A DNA stretch of 64,000 nt from Flavobacterium aeripolare (GCF_013294025.1 NZ_JABSNL010000003.1:124001-188000), one strand, 5' to 3'. Positions 44,166-54,121 are shown, counted from the first letter of the stretch. Translations and numbers: made by a program. The notes: generated from the sequence alone by a model not told the origin.

Positions 44166-44842
44166 TTACTATTGAAAACGTATCTAAATCATTTGGTAGC
44201 AAAGTAGTCTTAGAAAACATAAACCTGAAACTGGAGAAAGGAAAGGTTTACGGAATTGTAGGCGAAAATGGCTCGGGTAAGACTACCTTATTCAAATGCA
44301 TCGCTGGTTTAGAAAGCTACCAAGGGATTCTAAATTGCGATTATGGAAACAGTAAAGATTTTCTTGGTTATTTACAAACAGAGCCGTTCTTCTTTCCAAA
44401 GATAACAGGAGCAGAATACATCCGATTACTTTGTAATGCCAGGAATGTTGCTTGTGACAATTTAATCGAGAAGAATGTATTTGATTTGCCGCTGAATGAA
44501 TATGCTGTTAATTATTCTACCGGGATGAAGAAAAAACTGGCTTTTACTGCAATATTATTACAAGAAAACAAGCTGTTTATTTTAGACGAACCTTTTAACG
44601 GTGTGGATATTCATAGCAACATGATCATCACTGAAATAATTAGTAAATTAAAAGAAATGGGGAAATCAGTTCTAATCTCTTCGCATATTTTCTCAACCCT
44701 AAACGACACTTGTGACGAGATCTTTTTATTAAAGAATGGCACAATAATTAAAAGTGTTACGAAAGGCGAATTTCATGATTTAGAGAGCGAAATGAAAGCG
44801 TTTACATTGGGAAATAAAATTGAAAAATTAAATCTAAAGTAA
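44162..44842 (+). CDS. ABC transporter ATP-binding protein
   Basis: ATPase of 226 residues from the ATG at 44162, inside the stop of the upstream gene. It has Walker A GENGSGKTT (about 35-43), signature YSTGMKKKLAF (about 119-129; a degenerate LSGGQ with STGM as in many ABC-2 drug/peptide exporters), Walker B LFILDEPFNGVD (about 138-149) and the switch histidine in ISSHIF. Type: CcmA/NatA-like. Substrate unknown; permease is the preceding gene. Confidence 0.9.
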   Translation: MITIENVSKSFGSKVVLENINLKLEKGKVYGIVGENGSGKTTLFKCIAGLESYQGILNCDYGNSKDFLGYLQTEPFFFPKITGAEYIRLLCNARNVACDNLIEKNVFDLPLNEYAVNYSTGMKKKLAFTAILLQENKLFILDEPFNGVDIHSNMIITEIISKLKEMGKSVLISSHIFSTLNDTCDEIFLLKNGTIIKSVTKGEFHDLESEMKAFTLGNKIEKLNLK

Positions 44843-44952
44843 AAGAATTTAGTTTACATGATTGCTTCGTTTCTAGCAATGACTGTAATTGCACTTAATT
44901 CGTTTTTGTCACTACTTATATTATTTGGTTCCTTCATATACTATCGTACCAC

Positions 44953-45109
44953 AGCTCCCCTAGCCGCGATTGCAATGAAAAGCTTTTTATGCAAGCCGTT
45001 TTTTGGTTTTTCTAGTTTATAAAAAGCGACCGCAGGAAGCTCTTTTAGAAACTTTAGAAAAACAAACGGCTCAATAAAAACTTGTAATGAAAAGCGGGAA
45101 ATAGCTTCT
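44953..45109 (+). repeat. dispersed intergenic element (copy B)
   Basis: Begins AGCTCCCCTAGCCGCGATTG, includes GCTTTTTAT paired with ATAAAAAGC, and ends CTTGTAATGAAAAGCGGG with ATAGCT. It lies between the ABC ATPase and the hydroxylase gene and shares left and right motifs with copies at 24031, 52564 and 58711. A 54-codon hydrophobic frame at 44858-45022 runs through it but is not convincing as a gene. Role unknown. Confidence 0.6.
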
Positions 45110-45117
45110 ATAATTCG

Positions 45118-45125
45118 TACTTTTG
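45118..45125 (+). promoter_or_regulatory. -7 box of the hydroxylase promoter
   Basis: TACTTTTG is an exact TAnnTTTG match, 26 bp before the start codon. A clear -33 TTTG is missing. Confidence 0.45.
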
Positions 45126-45151
45126 TAGCTCACCACTACAACGTTTTAGAT

Positions 45152-46909
45152 ATGAATGCAACTATTGAAAGTAATCCCTTATTAGACCGATTACCCAAAC
45201 ATTTAAAGCAATTTATTAAAGCTCAGGATTATAGCGATTACACGCCTATTAATCAGGCAGTTTGGCGCTATGTGATGCGTAAAAATGTAGATTATCTTTC
45301 GCGAGTAGCACATAATTCGTATTTAGAGGGTTTGAAAAAAACCGGAATTCAGATTGATAATATCCCTAGTATGTATGGTATGAACCGTATTTTGACCGAA
45401 ATAGGTTGGGCTGCTGTTGCTGTGGATGGATTTATTCCTCCTAATGCGTTCATGGAGTTTCAGGCGTATAACGTTTTAGTGATTGCATCAGATATTCGTC
45501 AACTCGAACATATAGAATACACGCCTGCTCCAGATATTATTCACGAGGGTGCTGGGCACGCGCCTATTATTGCCAATCCTGAATATGCGGAATATCTTCG
45601 CCGTTTTGGAGAGATAGGTTGCAAGGCGATTTCGTCAAGCAAAGATTACGAGATGTACGAGGCAATCCGACTTTTATCGATTGTAAAAGAGGCTGAAGGA
45701 ACGCCACAAGCGACGATCGACGCTGCTGAAAAAGCAGTGGAGGACTTGCAAAACAACATGGGAGAATTATCTGAAATGGCTCAAATACGTAACCTGCACT
45801 GGTGGACCGTAGAATACGGTTTGATTGGAACTGTTGAAGATCCTAAAATTTATGGTGCTGGATTACTTTCATCTATAGGAGAAAGTGCGCACTGCATGAC
45901 GCAAGAAGTAAAAAAAATACCTTATGATATATCAGCAGCTTACCAAAGTTTTGATATTACAAAACTACAGCCACAACTGTATGTAACCCCTACTTTTGCC
46001 TATTTAAATTTGGTTTTAGAGGAATTTGCTAATAAAATGGCGTTGCGTACTGGTGGTCTATCTGGAATTGAGAAGTTAATTAATTCAGCTGCTCTTGGAA
46101 CGATTGAATTGAGTACTGGATTGCAAATTTCGGGTGTTTTCACTAATGTGATTGCACATGAAGGTAAACCAATTTACATACAGTCAACAGGAAAAACAGC
46201 GCTCGCTTCACGGGAAAAAGAATTGGTAGGACACGGAACTTTGACGCATCCTGACGGTTTTGGTAGTCCGATTGGGAAACTAAAAGGCATCAACTTAGCT
46301 ATAGAAGACATGAGTCCGAAAGACTTGCTTGCTTACGACATTCTAGAATCTAAAACGGTAAGATTAGAGTTTGAAGGAGGAGTTGTTGTTGAGGGCGAAA
46401 TCGTAACGGGTTCTAGAAACTTACAGGGTGAAATTATTTTGATTCGTTTTAAAAATTGTACCGTTACGCATGGAGAAACTATTTTGTTCCAACCGGAATG
46501 GGGCGTTTATGATATGGCGGTAGGAAAGAAAGTAGTTTCGGCTTTCTCTGGACCCGCTGATGTGAATAGTTTCGACTTAATCACACACATGCCTTCTAGC
46601 ACAACAATAAAAGCGCAACAAAGCGCAGAACGTGATGATCTGGAGGTTCTGTATCAATCTGTTCGAATGATTAGAGAGAGCAAAGACACTACCTCTTCGT
46701 TGGTTGTGATTTTTGGGGATGTACAGCAAAACCATCCTAAAGATTGGTTGCTTTCTGTAGAAATCGCCGAACTGTTGCAAGAACGCAACGATATGTTTTT
46801 AATGGAAGAGGTAATCGCCTATCTTGAAACACAAAAACAAAGAAGACCAGAAGTAGCACACTTAATTTGTGGTGGACTGGATTTAATTTTCGAAAAAGCC
46901 AACGCCTAG
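45152..46909 (+). CDS. phhA: aromatic amino acid hydroxylase (phenylalanine 4-monooxygenase type)
   Basis: Iron- and pterin-dependent hydroxylase of 585 residues. The catalytic core has the iron ligands in HEGAGHAPI (His about 131 and 136) and the third ligand in HWWTVEYGLIG (Glu about 219), and the GIGESAHCM-type segment after it. The spacing between His pair and Glu is longer than in the short bacterial PhhA because of an insert. A long C-terminal extension (about 330-585) is typical of the Bacteroidota form and has no assigned domain that I can name. Phe to Tyr conversion is likely; Trp or other substrate not excluded. Confidence 0.87.
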   Translation: MNATIESNPLLDRLPKHLKQFIKAQDYSDYTPINQAVWRYVMRKNVDYLSRVAHNSYLEGLKKTGIQIDNIPSMYGMNRILTEIGWAAVAVDGFIPPNAFMEFQAYNVLVIASDIRQLEHIEYTPAPDIIHEGAGHAPIIANPEYAEYLRRFGEIGCKAISSSKDYEMYEAIRLLSIVKEAEGTPQATIDAAEKAVEDLQNNMGELSEMAQIRNLHWWTVEYGLIGTVEDPKIYGAGLLSSIGESAHCMTQEVKKIPYDISAAYQSFDITKLQPQLYVTPTFAYLNLVLEEFANKMALRTGGLSGIEKLINSAALGTIELSTGLQISGVFTNVIAHEGKPIYIQSTGKTALASREKELVGHGTLTHPDGFGSPIGKLKGINLAIEDMSPKDLLAYDILESKTVRLEFEGGVVVEGEIVTGSRNLQGEIILIRFKNCTVTHGETILFQPEWGVYDMAVGKKVVSAFSGPADVNSFDLITHMPSSTTIKAQQSAERDDLEVLYQSVRMIRESKDTTSSLVVIFGDVQQNHPKDWLLSVEIAELLQERNDMFLMEEVIAYLETQKQRRPEVAHLICGGLDLIFEKANA

Positions 46910-46954
46910 TTAAAGCAAATAGATTCACTGATAGATGTGAATGCAACAAATATA

Positions 46955-47000
46955 AAAACCGCAAATTCGCTGATCATCATAGCGGACTTGCGGTTTTGTT
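46955..47000 (+). terminator. terminator after the hydroxylase gene
   Basis: AAAACCGCAA pairs with TTGCGGTTTT (46955-46964 and 46988-46997). It is one member of the CCGCAAATTCGC repeat family. Confidence 0.8.
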
Positions 47001-47057
47001 TTGAGACGAATTAAACCTCAACTAATAATTACACATTACTATGCTAAAAAAAATCAA

Positions 47058-47290
47058 CCGCTAATTCGCAAATTATTGTAGCGCACTTGTGGTTGTATTT
47101 TAAAATTAAAAAGCCTTACTATGCTCAAAAAAATTAACCGCAAATTCGCAAATTATTTTAGCGCACTTGTGGTTTTGTTTTAAAGTAATACAATACTGAA
47201 TTGAGCTATTTTTAATCTGCGAATTTGCGGTATTATTGTAAAGCATTATAAAGCATAGTGGAGCTCTTTTTAATCTGCGAATTTGCGGTA
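47058..47290. repeat. cluster of CCGCAAATTCGC hairpin repeats
   Basis: Four further copies of the terminator-type unit: CCGCTAATTCGCAAATTATT (47058), CCGCAAATTCGCAAATTATT (47138), each ending GCGCACTTGTGGT, and two inverted copies TCTGCGAATTTGCGGT (47216 and 47274). Most can fold into hairpins with each other or alone. A short direct repeat of GGTAAATAAAAAC follows at 47287. The whole 400-bp gap has no gene. Confidence 0.75.
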
Positions 47291-47312
47291 AATAAAAACG
47301 GTAAATAAAAAT

Positions 47313-47933
47313 TTAAAGCTTTATTTGTTGATTCAAAGCTTCATTATTTTCAATAACTTTTCCGTCGTATTTTAAGGTCCATCCTAAAGTACTGGTCGTA
47401 ATCAACAACTGCGACAATTCACTAATTAAGCGGTTTTGTGCATTTGATTTCAAGGTAGATTTTTCGATCTTCTTAGCCAAATTCGCTTTAACCGATTTGT
47501 TGATTTTGTTATAGTCGTCAGCCGTAAAAGGATTCAGCTTACTTTGTTCTACATCATAGAATTTAATATCTGGATTGATTTTTATTTCCTCTTTAGGTAT
47601 GTAAACAATTGAAATCACCTTATTTGCTTCGTCGATTTCGTATTTCATCTTATGCAAGTCGTAAGCCACCGAAACATCTGCATTGACTATCACTAAAGCT
47701 TTCTTGTCAAAGTGTACCATTCCCATTAAATACTTCTCTTGGTTTTTGTACGTGATCACTTCTGAGAAATGCCCTTCGGTAACGATAAGCTTTCCTACGT
47801 TCAAAATTTGCTGCTGGATTAGACCCGCACTATCTATTGTCGTTGCATCATCGGATTTTTTAAAATCACAAAACTTGAACAGCAGTAATACAGTCCCTAT
47901 TAATCCTATAAAAATGAAGAATCTCTTTAACAT
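47313..47933 (-). CDS. DUF4230 family protein
   Basis: Membrane-anchored protein of 206 residues with an N-terminal helix (FFIFIGLIGTVLLLFKF), then a beta-rich domain of about 130 residues (GKLIVTEGHFSEVITYKNQEKYL...) typical of DUF4230, and a C-terminal helical part. The family is widespread and of unknown role. It directly follows GSCFA (2 bp), and both follow a lipoprotein gene, forming one minus-strand transcript. Confidence 0.85.
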   Translation of the reverse strand: MLKRFFIFIGLIGTVLLLFKFCDFKKSDDATTIDSAGLIQQQILNVGKLIVTEGHFSEVITYKNQEKYLMGMVHFDKKALVIVNADVSVAYDLHKMKYEIDEANKVISIVYIPKEEIKINPDIKFYDVEQSKLNPFTADDYNKINKSVKANLAKKIEKSTLKSNAQNRLISELSQLLITTSTLGWTLKYDGKVIENNEALNQQIKL

Positions 47934-47935
47934 AA

Positions 47936-48898
47936 TTAAAATTTCATGAATGAATATTTAGCCACTACTTTAGCAATCTTAGCCTTTAAGTTGGCTTCAA
48001 ATTTTTGATGACTCTCAGAATCTGGATTGAAAGACCGATGCTGTAATGATTTTTGGATTGTCTCTATCGCATCCATAGTTTCAAAGGCAGCACTAGCAAT
48101 ATAGGTTTCTTTAAAACGATCCCAAATATACTGTATAGCAACCGCTGATGGGTGCAACATATCATCAGTATAAAAACGATAATCTCTTAACTCGTCCATC
48201 ATGATTTCGTAACTAGGAAAATAACTCGTAGCTGCATTTTTAAAATCGCAAGAGGAATGAAGTGCACTTATTAAATGCGCTTTACTCAATTGATTTTCGA
48301 CATAACCGTCTTTGATATGACGTACTGGTGAAACGCTAAAAATAAAGTGAATTTCAGGATTAATCGATTGAATTAGTTTCAGGGTGTTTTCGATACTCTG
48401 TTGGATCGCTATAATTGAAAGCAACTCTTTGCTAAACTGCTTTTGAGGTACTTTATGACAATTAGCCACAAGCTCACCAGTTTCATTAAAACGATACACC
48501 CATGAGGTCCCATACGTAATAATTACAGTGGTTGCAGCAACTAATTGGCTTCTAGTTGCCACTATAATAGCATTTAAATCTCTAAGTAATTCTTCTTTAT
48601 TACTATTGCTCAAATCTGAATGTGCATCAAAACAATGCCAACGCTCATTGTGAAAAAACAAGTCAGTTGCGGTAAACTGTTTATTCAAGACTGCGTGACT
48701 AACCAGTTTTTCAATTGCCACAGGATGGAATAAGATACCAAAAGGATTGCAGCTATTTTGAAACTTAAAATAGTCTAGTTTTTCAGCCATATTTACTGCA
48801 AAGCAAGAACCCAAAGACACCACCTTTGCATCGTAATCAATTTCATGACCACTTTTAAGAATGGGTATTTGGGTTCTAAATTGCATGTCTTTACTCAT
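47936..48898 (-). CDS. GSCFA domain protein
   Basis: A 320-residue protein. KVVSLGSCFAVNMAEKL (about 26-42) contains the GSCFA motif that gives the family its name. The fold is related to the SGNH/GDSL hydrolases: GSC for the first block, a later ITYGTSWVY and the end region DDMLHPSAVAIQYIWDRF with Asp-x-x-His. Substrate unknown. An ATG four codons later (48886) is an alternative start. The ATG at 48898 overlaps the stop of the upstream lipoprotein gene (ATGAGTAA), suggesting coupling. Confidence 0.88.
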   Translation of the reverse strand: MSKDMQFRTQIPILKSGHEIDYDAKVVSLGSCFAVNMAEKLDYFKFQNSCNPFGILFHPVAIEKLVSHAVLNKQFTATDLFFHNERWHCFDAHSDLSNSNKEELLRDLNAIIVATRSQLVAATTVIITYGTSWVYRFNETGELVANCHKVPQKQFSKELLSIIAIQQSIENTLKLIQSINPEIHFIFSVSPVRHIKDGYVENQLSKAHLISALHSSCDFKNAATSYFPSYEIMMDELRDYRFYTDDMLHPSAVAIQYIWDRFKETYIASAAFETMDAIETIQKSLQHRSFNPDSESHQKFEANLKAKIAKVVAKYSFMKF

Positions 48899-49676
48899 TG
48901 TAGAAATAAGTGGTTTTTAACGCTCCTGATTTTCCGTTTTGCGGTCTCACATCAGAAGTGATTTGCTCCGTAGGACGCTTTCCTTTTTCATCATAGGTAT
49001 AGCTATACATATATAAATTTGCAGCAGAAATCTCTTGATCTCCCTCTTTTTTGCTATTTGTAACCGCAATAATAGTAACATTATTTGCCGAAGCTATTTC
49101 CTTATAATCTAATAAATTTACAAATCCTTTTGCTGCTGCTAATGGATTAACCTTATCATCATATTCATAGTCTACCGTTTCTTTCTCAACTGTTTTACCA
49201 TCATTAGAAACCGTTGTGCGTTCCTCCTTTGCAAGATTGCCTTTTTCAAAAATCAACAATCCGGTAAACAGCACTTTTTGTTTGTTATCTGCATCAAGAT
49301 CATAGTGCTCAAAACTAATAGTGTCTTTACCCTTTTGCGTATATATTACCCCATTAGATGCTGTTTTAGCCTCTAATAATTGGTCTTTATCATACGTATA
49401 GGTCGTAATTACAGTTTTTTTGCTTTTTTTATCTAGAACTGATTTTTTTGTAATTAAATCCTGTGTATAAGTAAAAGTAGTCAAAGTGGCTACCGCATCT
49501 ATCGTTTTGATAAGGTCGCCCTCATAAGTGTAAACAGTAGCTGTTTCTTTCCCGTCTTCAGTAGTTTCTACCACTTTTTTAACCAAGCTAGCTTCAGATT
49601 GATTCTCTCCAGAGCAGGCAAAAATTAAACTTATGAACACGATAAACAAACCAATAACTCCTTTACTTTTCTTCAT
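48891..49676 (-). CDS. lipoprotein of unknown function
   Basis: A 261-residue lipoprotein (signal VIGLFIVFISLIFAC, Cys about 21) with many short beta-strand motifs (TVYTYEGDLIKTI; TTFTYTQDLITKKS; TTYTYDKDQLLEAK; DYEYDDKVNPLAA; YSYTYDEKGKRP). The TYxYDxxG-like spacing resembles Rhs/YD-type or related repeat proteins of Bacteroidota surface. Role unknown. First gene of a transcript with GSCFA and DUF4230. Confidence 0.7.
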   Translation of the reverse strand: MKKSKGVIGLFIVFISLIFACSGENQSEASLVKKVVETTEDGKETATVYTYEGDLIKTIDAVATLTTFTYTQDLITKKSVLDKKSKKTVITTYTYDKDQLLEAKTASNGVIYTQKGKDTISFEHYDLDADNKQKVLFTGLLIFEKGNLAKEERTTVSNDGKTVEKETVDYEYDDKVNPLAAAKGFVNLLDYKEIASANNVTIIAVTNSKKEGDQEISAANLYMYSYTYDEKGKRPTEQITSDVRPQNGKSGALKTTYFYNE

Positions 49677-49791
49677 CTTTTTTTTAAATTTTTTTCATGC
49701 TTTATACCTTTATAATGCAACAACCATGCTACGCTACGCAGGCAAATTTACTTTAACTACTAAAACTATAGTGACGCAATACATTAAATTA

Positions 49792-52428
49792 TTAGTCCAA
49801 AAAATCTTTGGCCTTAGCTAATGCTTCTGGAATCCCCTCTGCTTTTTTACCACCAGCAGTTGCAAAGAACGGTTGTCCTCCTCCTCCACCTTGAATGAAT
49901 TTACCTAATTCACGAACGACAAGTCCGGCGTTTAAGTTTTTATCAGCCACTAATTCTTTAGAAATATAACAACTCAACATTGGTTTTCCTTCTTCGGCTG
50001 TAGCCAAAACTAAAAACATATTGGTTCCTAATGTTCCTAATTCGTACGCCAAATCTTTAGCCCCTTCAGGATTTAAGTCTACTTGTTTTGCTAAAAATTG
50101 CACGCCGTTGATTTCTTGGATTTCTTTAGCTAAGTCGCCTTTCATATTTTTAGCCTTGTCTTTCAACAAACTTTCTAATTGCTTTTTCAATTTTGCATTA
50201 TCGTCTTGCAAAGCCACAACTGCTTTTAAAGCGTCTTGTGGATTTTTAAGCGACAATTTAATTTCGTTTAACAATACCTCTTGGTTGGCATAATGCTTTT
50301 TCACAGCATCAGAAGTTATCGCTTCAATACGACGAATTCCTGCTGCAACTGCACCTTCAGATACAATCTTGAAAGACCAAATTTCAGCGGTATTGTTTAC
50401 GTGAATTCCTCCACACAATTCCATGCTGTCTCCAAATTTGATGGCACGAACAGAATCTCCATATTTTTCACCAAATAAAGCCATAGCACCTTCTGCTACC
50501 GCTTGCGCAAAAGGAATGTCTCTGCGTTCAATTAACGGTAATTGCTCTTGGATTCTTGCGTTTACAAAATCTTCGACTTGCTTTAATTCTTCATCAGTTA
50601 CTTTAGCAAAATGCGAAAAGTCAAAACGCAAGTTATTTGGCGTTACCAATGATCCTTTTTGCTCAACATGCGTTCCTAAAACGGTACGTAAAGCCAAATG
50701 CATCAAGTGTGTTGCTGAGTGATTCTTAGCAGATGCTGCTCTTAAATCAGTATTTACTTTTGCTACAAAACTTGCATTTACATTTTCAGGTAACTGCTTC
50801 GCCAGTAATAATATTAAGTTATTCTCTTTTTTAGTATCTATAATTTGGATGGTCTCATTTGCCGAAACCAATGTTCCTTTATCTCCTACTTGCCCTCCTC
50901 CTTCTGGATAGAACGGACTATTATCAACAACGATTTGGTACAAAACACCATCTTTCTTAGAATCTACTTTTCTAATACGAGTAATTTTTACATCAGCTTC
51001 GGTTTGATCGTACCCTACAAATGTTTCTACATTACCAGGAACTAATACAGACCAATCTTCAGTTGAAACCTCAGATGCTGCGCGAGAACGTGCTTTTTGT
51101 TCTTGCATTGCTACATCAAATCCAGCTTCGTCTAACGCTAATCCTCTTTCTCTTAAAATTAAGGCTGTTAAATCTTTTGGAAAACCAAAAGTATCATAAA
51201 GTTCAAAAGCTTTCGCTCCGGCTACCTCTTCAGATTTTGTTTCGCTAATTACATTTTCAAGCAATTGCAATCCTTGATCTAATGTTCTTAAGAAAGAAGC
51301 TTCTTCCTCACGAATTACATTAGTCACTAAGTTTTGCTGCGATTTGATTTCTGGGAAAAATTCGCCCATTTGATCTGCTAGAACAGCAACCAACTTATAA
51401 ATAAAAGGTTCTTTAGTATCTAAAAATGTGAATCCGTAACGGATGGCACGACGCAATATACGACGAATCACATAACCCGCACCAGTATTAGATGGCAATT
51501 GACCATCGGCAATGGCAAAAGCCACCGCACGTACGTGATCTACAATGACACGAATTGCAATATTGGTTTTATCTTGCTCTTCCGAAATGTTCTTAATCTC
51601 GTTTGAAGTATATTTCAGCCCTGTAATCTCCTCTACTTTAGCGATAAGCGGTGTAAAAACATCGGTATCGTAATTTGAAGTTACGTTTTGAATGGCCATA
51701 CACAAACGCTCAAATCCCATTCCAGTATCTACGTGTTGTGCTGGTAATTTCTCAAGTGATCCATCTGCTTTACGGTTGAATTCCATAAATACGTTATTCC
51801 ATATCTCTACAACTTGAGGATGATCAGCATTGACTAAACTGCGTCCTGAAACGGCAGCTCTTTCAGCATCTGTACGTAAATCAATATGTATTTCAGAACA
51901 AGGTCCGCATGGTCCTTGATCTCCCATTTCCCAAAAGTTGTCTTTTTTGTTTCCAAGGATAATGCGATCTTCAGGAACAAATTGTTTCCAAATATCAAAT
52001 GCTTCTTGGTCAAAAGGGACATTCTCTGCTTCGTTTCCTTCGAAAACAGAAACATACAAACGGTCTTTATCTAATTTCAAAACCTCTGTTAGAAATTCCC
52101 ATGCAAATGGTAGTGCTTCTTTCTTGAAATAATCTCCAAAAGACCAATTCCCCAACATTTCAAACATGGTATGGTGATAGGTATCAAAACCTACATCCTC
52201 TAGATCGTTATGTTTTCCTGAAACACGAAGACATTTTTGCGTATCGGCAATTCTATTACTTTTTGGCGTGGCATTTCCTAAAAAATACTCTTTAAACTGT
52301 GCCATTCCTGAATTGTTAAACATCAATGTAGGATCGTCTTTAAGGACAATTGGCGCAGACGGTACTATTAAATGCCCTTTGCTTTGAAAAAAATCTAGAA
52401 ATTGTTTACGTACGTCTTGTGATTTCAT
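49792..52428 (-). CDS. alaS: alanine--tRNA ligase
   Basis: Charges tRNA-Ala. The 878 residues have the class II catalytic domain (motif 1 near [16 protein letters not shown], motif 2 region [28 protein letters not shown]), the central tRNA-binding domain, the editing domain with [11 protein letters not shown] (zinc ligands H and H) and CGGIH, and the C-terminal oligomerisation domain ([20 protein letters not shown]). Length matches the family. Divergent to the M23 peptidase gene. Confidence 0.97.
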   Translation of the reverse strand: MKSQDVRKQFLDFFQSKGHLIVPSAPIVLKDDPTLMFNNSGMAQFKEYFLGNATPKSNRIADTQKCLRVSGKHNDLEDVGFDTYHHTMFEMLGNWSFGDYFKKEALPFAWEFLTEVLKLDKDRLYVSVFEGNEAENVPFDQEAFDIWKQFVPEDRIILGNKKDNFWEMGDQGPCGPCSEIHIDLRTDAERAAVSGRSLVNADHPQVVEIWNNVFMEFNRKADGSLEKLPAQHVDTGMGFERLCMAIQNVTSNYDTDVFTPLIAKVEEITGLKYTSNEIKNISEEQDKTNIAIRVIVDHVRAVAFAIADGQLPSNTGAGYVIRRILRRAIRYGFTFLDTKEPFIYKLVAVLADQMGEFFPEIKSQQNLVTNVIREEEASFLRTLDQGLQLLENVISETKSEEVAGAKAFELYDTFGFPKDLTALILRERGLALDEAGFDVAMQEQKARSRAASEVSTEDWSVLVPGNVETFVGYDQTEADVKITRIRKVDSKKDGVLYQIVVDNSPFYPEGGGQVGDKGTLVSANETIQIIDTKKENNLILLLAKQLPENVNASFVAKVNTDLRAASAKNHSATHLMHLALRTVLGTHVEQKGSLVTPNNLRFDFSHFAKVTDEELKQVEDFVNARIQEQLPLIERRDIPFAQAVAEGAMALFGEKYGDSVRAIKFGDSMELCGGIHVNNTAEIWSFKIVSEGAVAAGIRRIEAITSDAVKKHYANQEVLLNEIKLSLKNPQDALKAVVALQDDNAKLKKQLESLLKDKAKNMKGDLAKEIQEINGVQFLAKQVDLNPEGAKDLAYELGTLGTNMFLVLATAEEGKPMLSCYISKELVADKNLNAGLVVRELGKFIQGGGGGQPFFATAGGKKAEGIPEALAKAKDFLD

Positions 52429-52563
52429 TATTTATTTTAGTTTAAAGTTTGAGGTGTAAAGTCAATTAGACCTGAAACTATCTCATTTTACTATTACATT
52501 TCTTGCCCCAGATAGTAGTGAAAAGCTTTAAAGTTTTAAAATCTATTTTTTCTAGGGAAAGTA

Positions 52564-52658
52564 GCACATGTCCCGAACCTTCGGGAGAAGCTCCTACTAG
52601 CGCAGTAGAAAAAATGATTTCAAGACGAGAACTTGAAACGGATAGCTGGAATAGGCAC
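52564..52658. repeat. dispersed intergenic element (copy C)
   Basis: Within the 330-bp gap between alaS and the M23 gene. TCCCGAACCTTCGGGA is a near-perfect hairpin (52571-52586); CTACTAGCGCAGTAG and CTTGAAACGGATAGCTGGAA follow. Motifs match copies at 24031, 44953 and 58711 on either strand. No gene convincing here. Confidence 0.55.
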
Positions 52659-52760
52659 TTTATTAATTTATTCTTAAAAAAGGACGTCCCCAAATGAAAC
52701 ATTTATTAAATTTGTTGTCCTAACCTTTTTATAAGGTGCAAAAATAGGGTATTTTAAAGT

Positions 52761-53738
52761 ATGGCGAAAGTAAAATATTATTACGATTCTGAAAATCTAG
52801 CATATCGAAAAATTAAGGTAAAAAAAAGGAGGAAATTTGGCTACATCGTTTTGTTTCTGGTTGCTTCTGCCTTATTTGGTTTCTTGAGTTTTGTAGTTTT
52901 ATTAAACACACCGTACTTCAAGACCCCAAAAGACCTAATTCAAGAACGAGAGATTGGGAATTTAAAATTAAATTATGCCGTTTTAAATAAAAAGATGGAC
53001 CAGTTTGATAATGTCTTGAGTGCTATTGAAGATCGTGACAATAATTTATACCGTACCTATTTTAATACCGCTGCAATAACAACGGAAGCTCGCAAATCTG
53101 GTTTTGGAAAATTAGAAAGCTACGCAGCATTAGAGGGATACAACAACTCACAGTTGGTTTTAAACACAACAAAACGTGTTGATGGTTTATCAAAGGAATT
53201 GGCGATACAATCAAAATCATTAGATTACATTTTGAAATTAGCCAAAGAGAAAAACAAACTATTGGCAGCTATTCCTGCCATTCAGCCAGTAAAGAATGAA
53301 AATTTAAAACGTATGGCTTCTGGTTTTGGATACCGAACAGATCCCTTTACCAAGGCTCGTAAAATGCATGAGGGAATGGACTTTACAGCAAATACTGGCT
53401 CTCCCATTTATGCAACCGGTGATGGCGTAGTGGCACGAGCAGACAATACGGCATCGGGTTACGGAAATCATGTTGTAATTAGGCATGGTTATGGATACGA
53501 AACATTGTATGCACACATGAGCAAATACAATTGCAGAGCAGGACAAAGAGTGAAACGAGGTGACATAATAGGTTATGTAGGAAGTACAGGGAGATCTGAA
53601 GGGCCGCATTGCCATTACGAAGTACATAAAGATGGAAAAGTAGTGAATCCTTTGAATTTTTATTACGGTAATATTTCGGCTGTTGAATATGTAGCGATAG
53701 CGCAAATTGCAAATCAAGAGAATCAGTCTTTGGATTAA
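52761..53738 (+). CDS. M23 family metallopeptidase (peptidoglycan endopeptidase-type)
   Basis: A 325-residue membrane-anchored zinc peptidase. N-terminal basic segment KVKKRRKFG then one hydrophobic helix (YIVLFLVASALFGFLSFVVLL, about 29-50), a coiled-coil-like linker (about 70-165) and the M23 domain: MHEGMDF (HxxxD zinc site, His about 203), HVVIRHGYGYETLYAHMS and SEGPHCHYEVH (HxH). This is the usual layout of NlpD/EnvC-like or division-type M23 proteins in Bacteroidota. Cuts peptidoglycan cross-links or activates an amidase. Confidence 0.92.
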   Translation: MAKVKYYYDSENLAYRKIKVKKRRKFGYIVLFLVASALFGFLSFVVLLNTPYFKTPKDLIQEREIGNLKLNYAVLNKKMDQFDNVLSAIEDRDNNLYRTYFNTAAITTEARKSGFGKLESYAALEGYNNSQLVLNTTKRVDGLSKELAIQSKSLDYILKLAKEKNKLLAAIPAIQPVKNENLKRMASGFGYRTDPFTKARKMHEGMDFTANTGSPIYATGDGVVARADNTASGYGNHVVIRHGYGYETLYAHMSKYNCRAGQRVKRGDIIGYVGSTGRSEGPHCHYEVHKDGKVVNPLNFYYGNISAVEYVAIAQIANQENQSLD

Positions 53739-53756
53739 TTTAAAGCGGGGTTTGAG

Positions 53757-54015
53757 TGGGCGGTCTCGGGGTGCGTTGATAGTAGGCAGTCTCTGTTTGC
53801 AGTTTTCAGGCTTTGATTGCGGGGTTTAAGTTCGCAGTCTCGGTTTGCAGTTTTCAGGGTTTGATTGCGTTGATAGTCTCAGTTGGCAGTCTCAGTTTGC
53901 GGGGTTTAAGTTTGCAGTCTCGGTTTGCAGTCTCAGTTTGCAGTTTTCAGGCTTTGATTGCGTTGATAGTCTCAGTTTGCAGTCTCAGTTTTCAGTTTGC
54001 AGGCTTTGATTGCGG
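53757..54015. repeat. G/T-rich tandem repeat region
   Basis: Repeats of TTTGCAGTTTTCAGGCTTTGATTGCG at about 53797, 53843, 53938 and partly at 53995, interspersed with CAGTCTCAGTTTGCAG and CGTTGATAGTCTCAG. G/T bias is strong and unlike the surrounding DNA. A frame across it is an artefact of the repeat. Nothing else between the M23 and MerR genes. Confidence 0.8.
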
Positions 54016-54121
54016 GTGTTTCTCAGCAAAATATATCTTTGAATGCTAACGAATGCCAAAATTAAAAGAAGATAAAATTGGTTTTCAAAATCAGTTTTTA
54101 ATATAAATTATAATAAATCAT

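Noticed and set aside
44858-45022. 54-codon hydrophobic frame
   Set aside because: It runs into the dispersed repeat (44953-45109), so most of its length is repeat DNA; no homology or start signal supports it.
52503-52697. 64-codon plus-strand frame between alaS and the M23 gene
   Set aside because: It covers the dispersed repeat copy C and has no protein-like pattern.
53813-54049. 78-codon frame with repeated FAVSVCSFQ segments
   Set aside because: The peptide repeats are a translation of the G/T-rich tandem DNA repeat.
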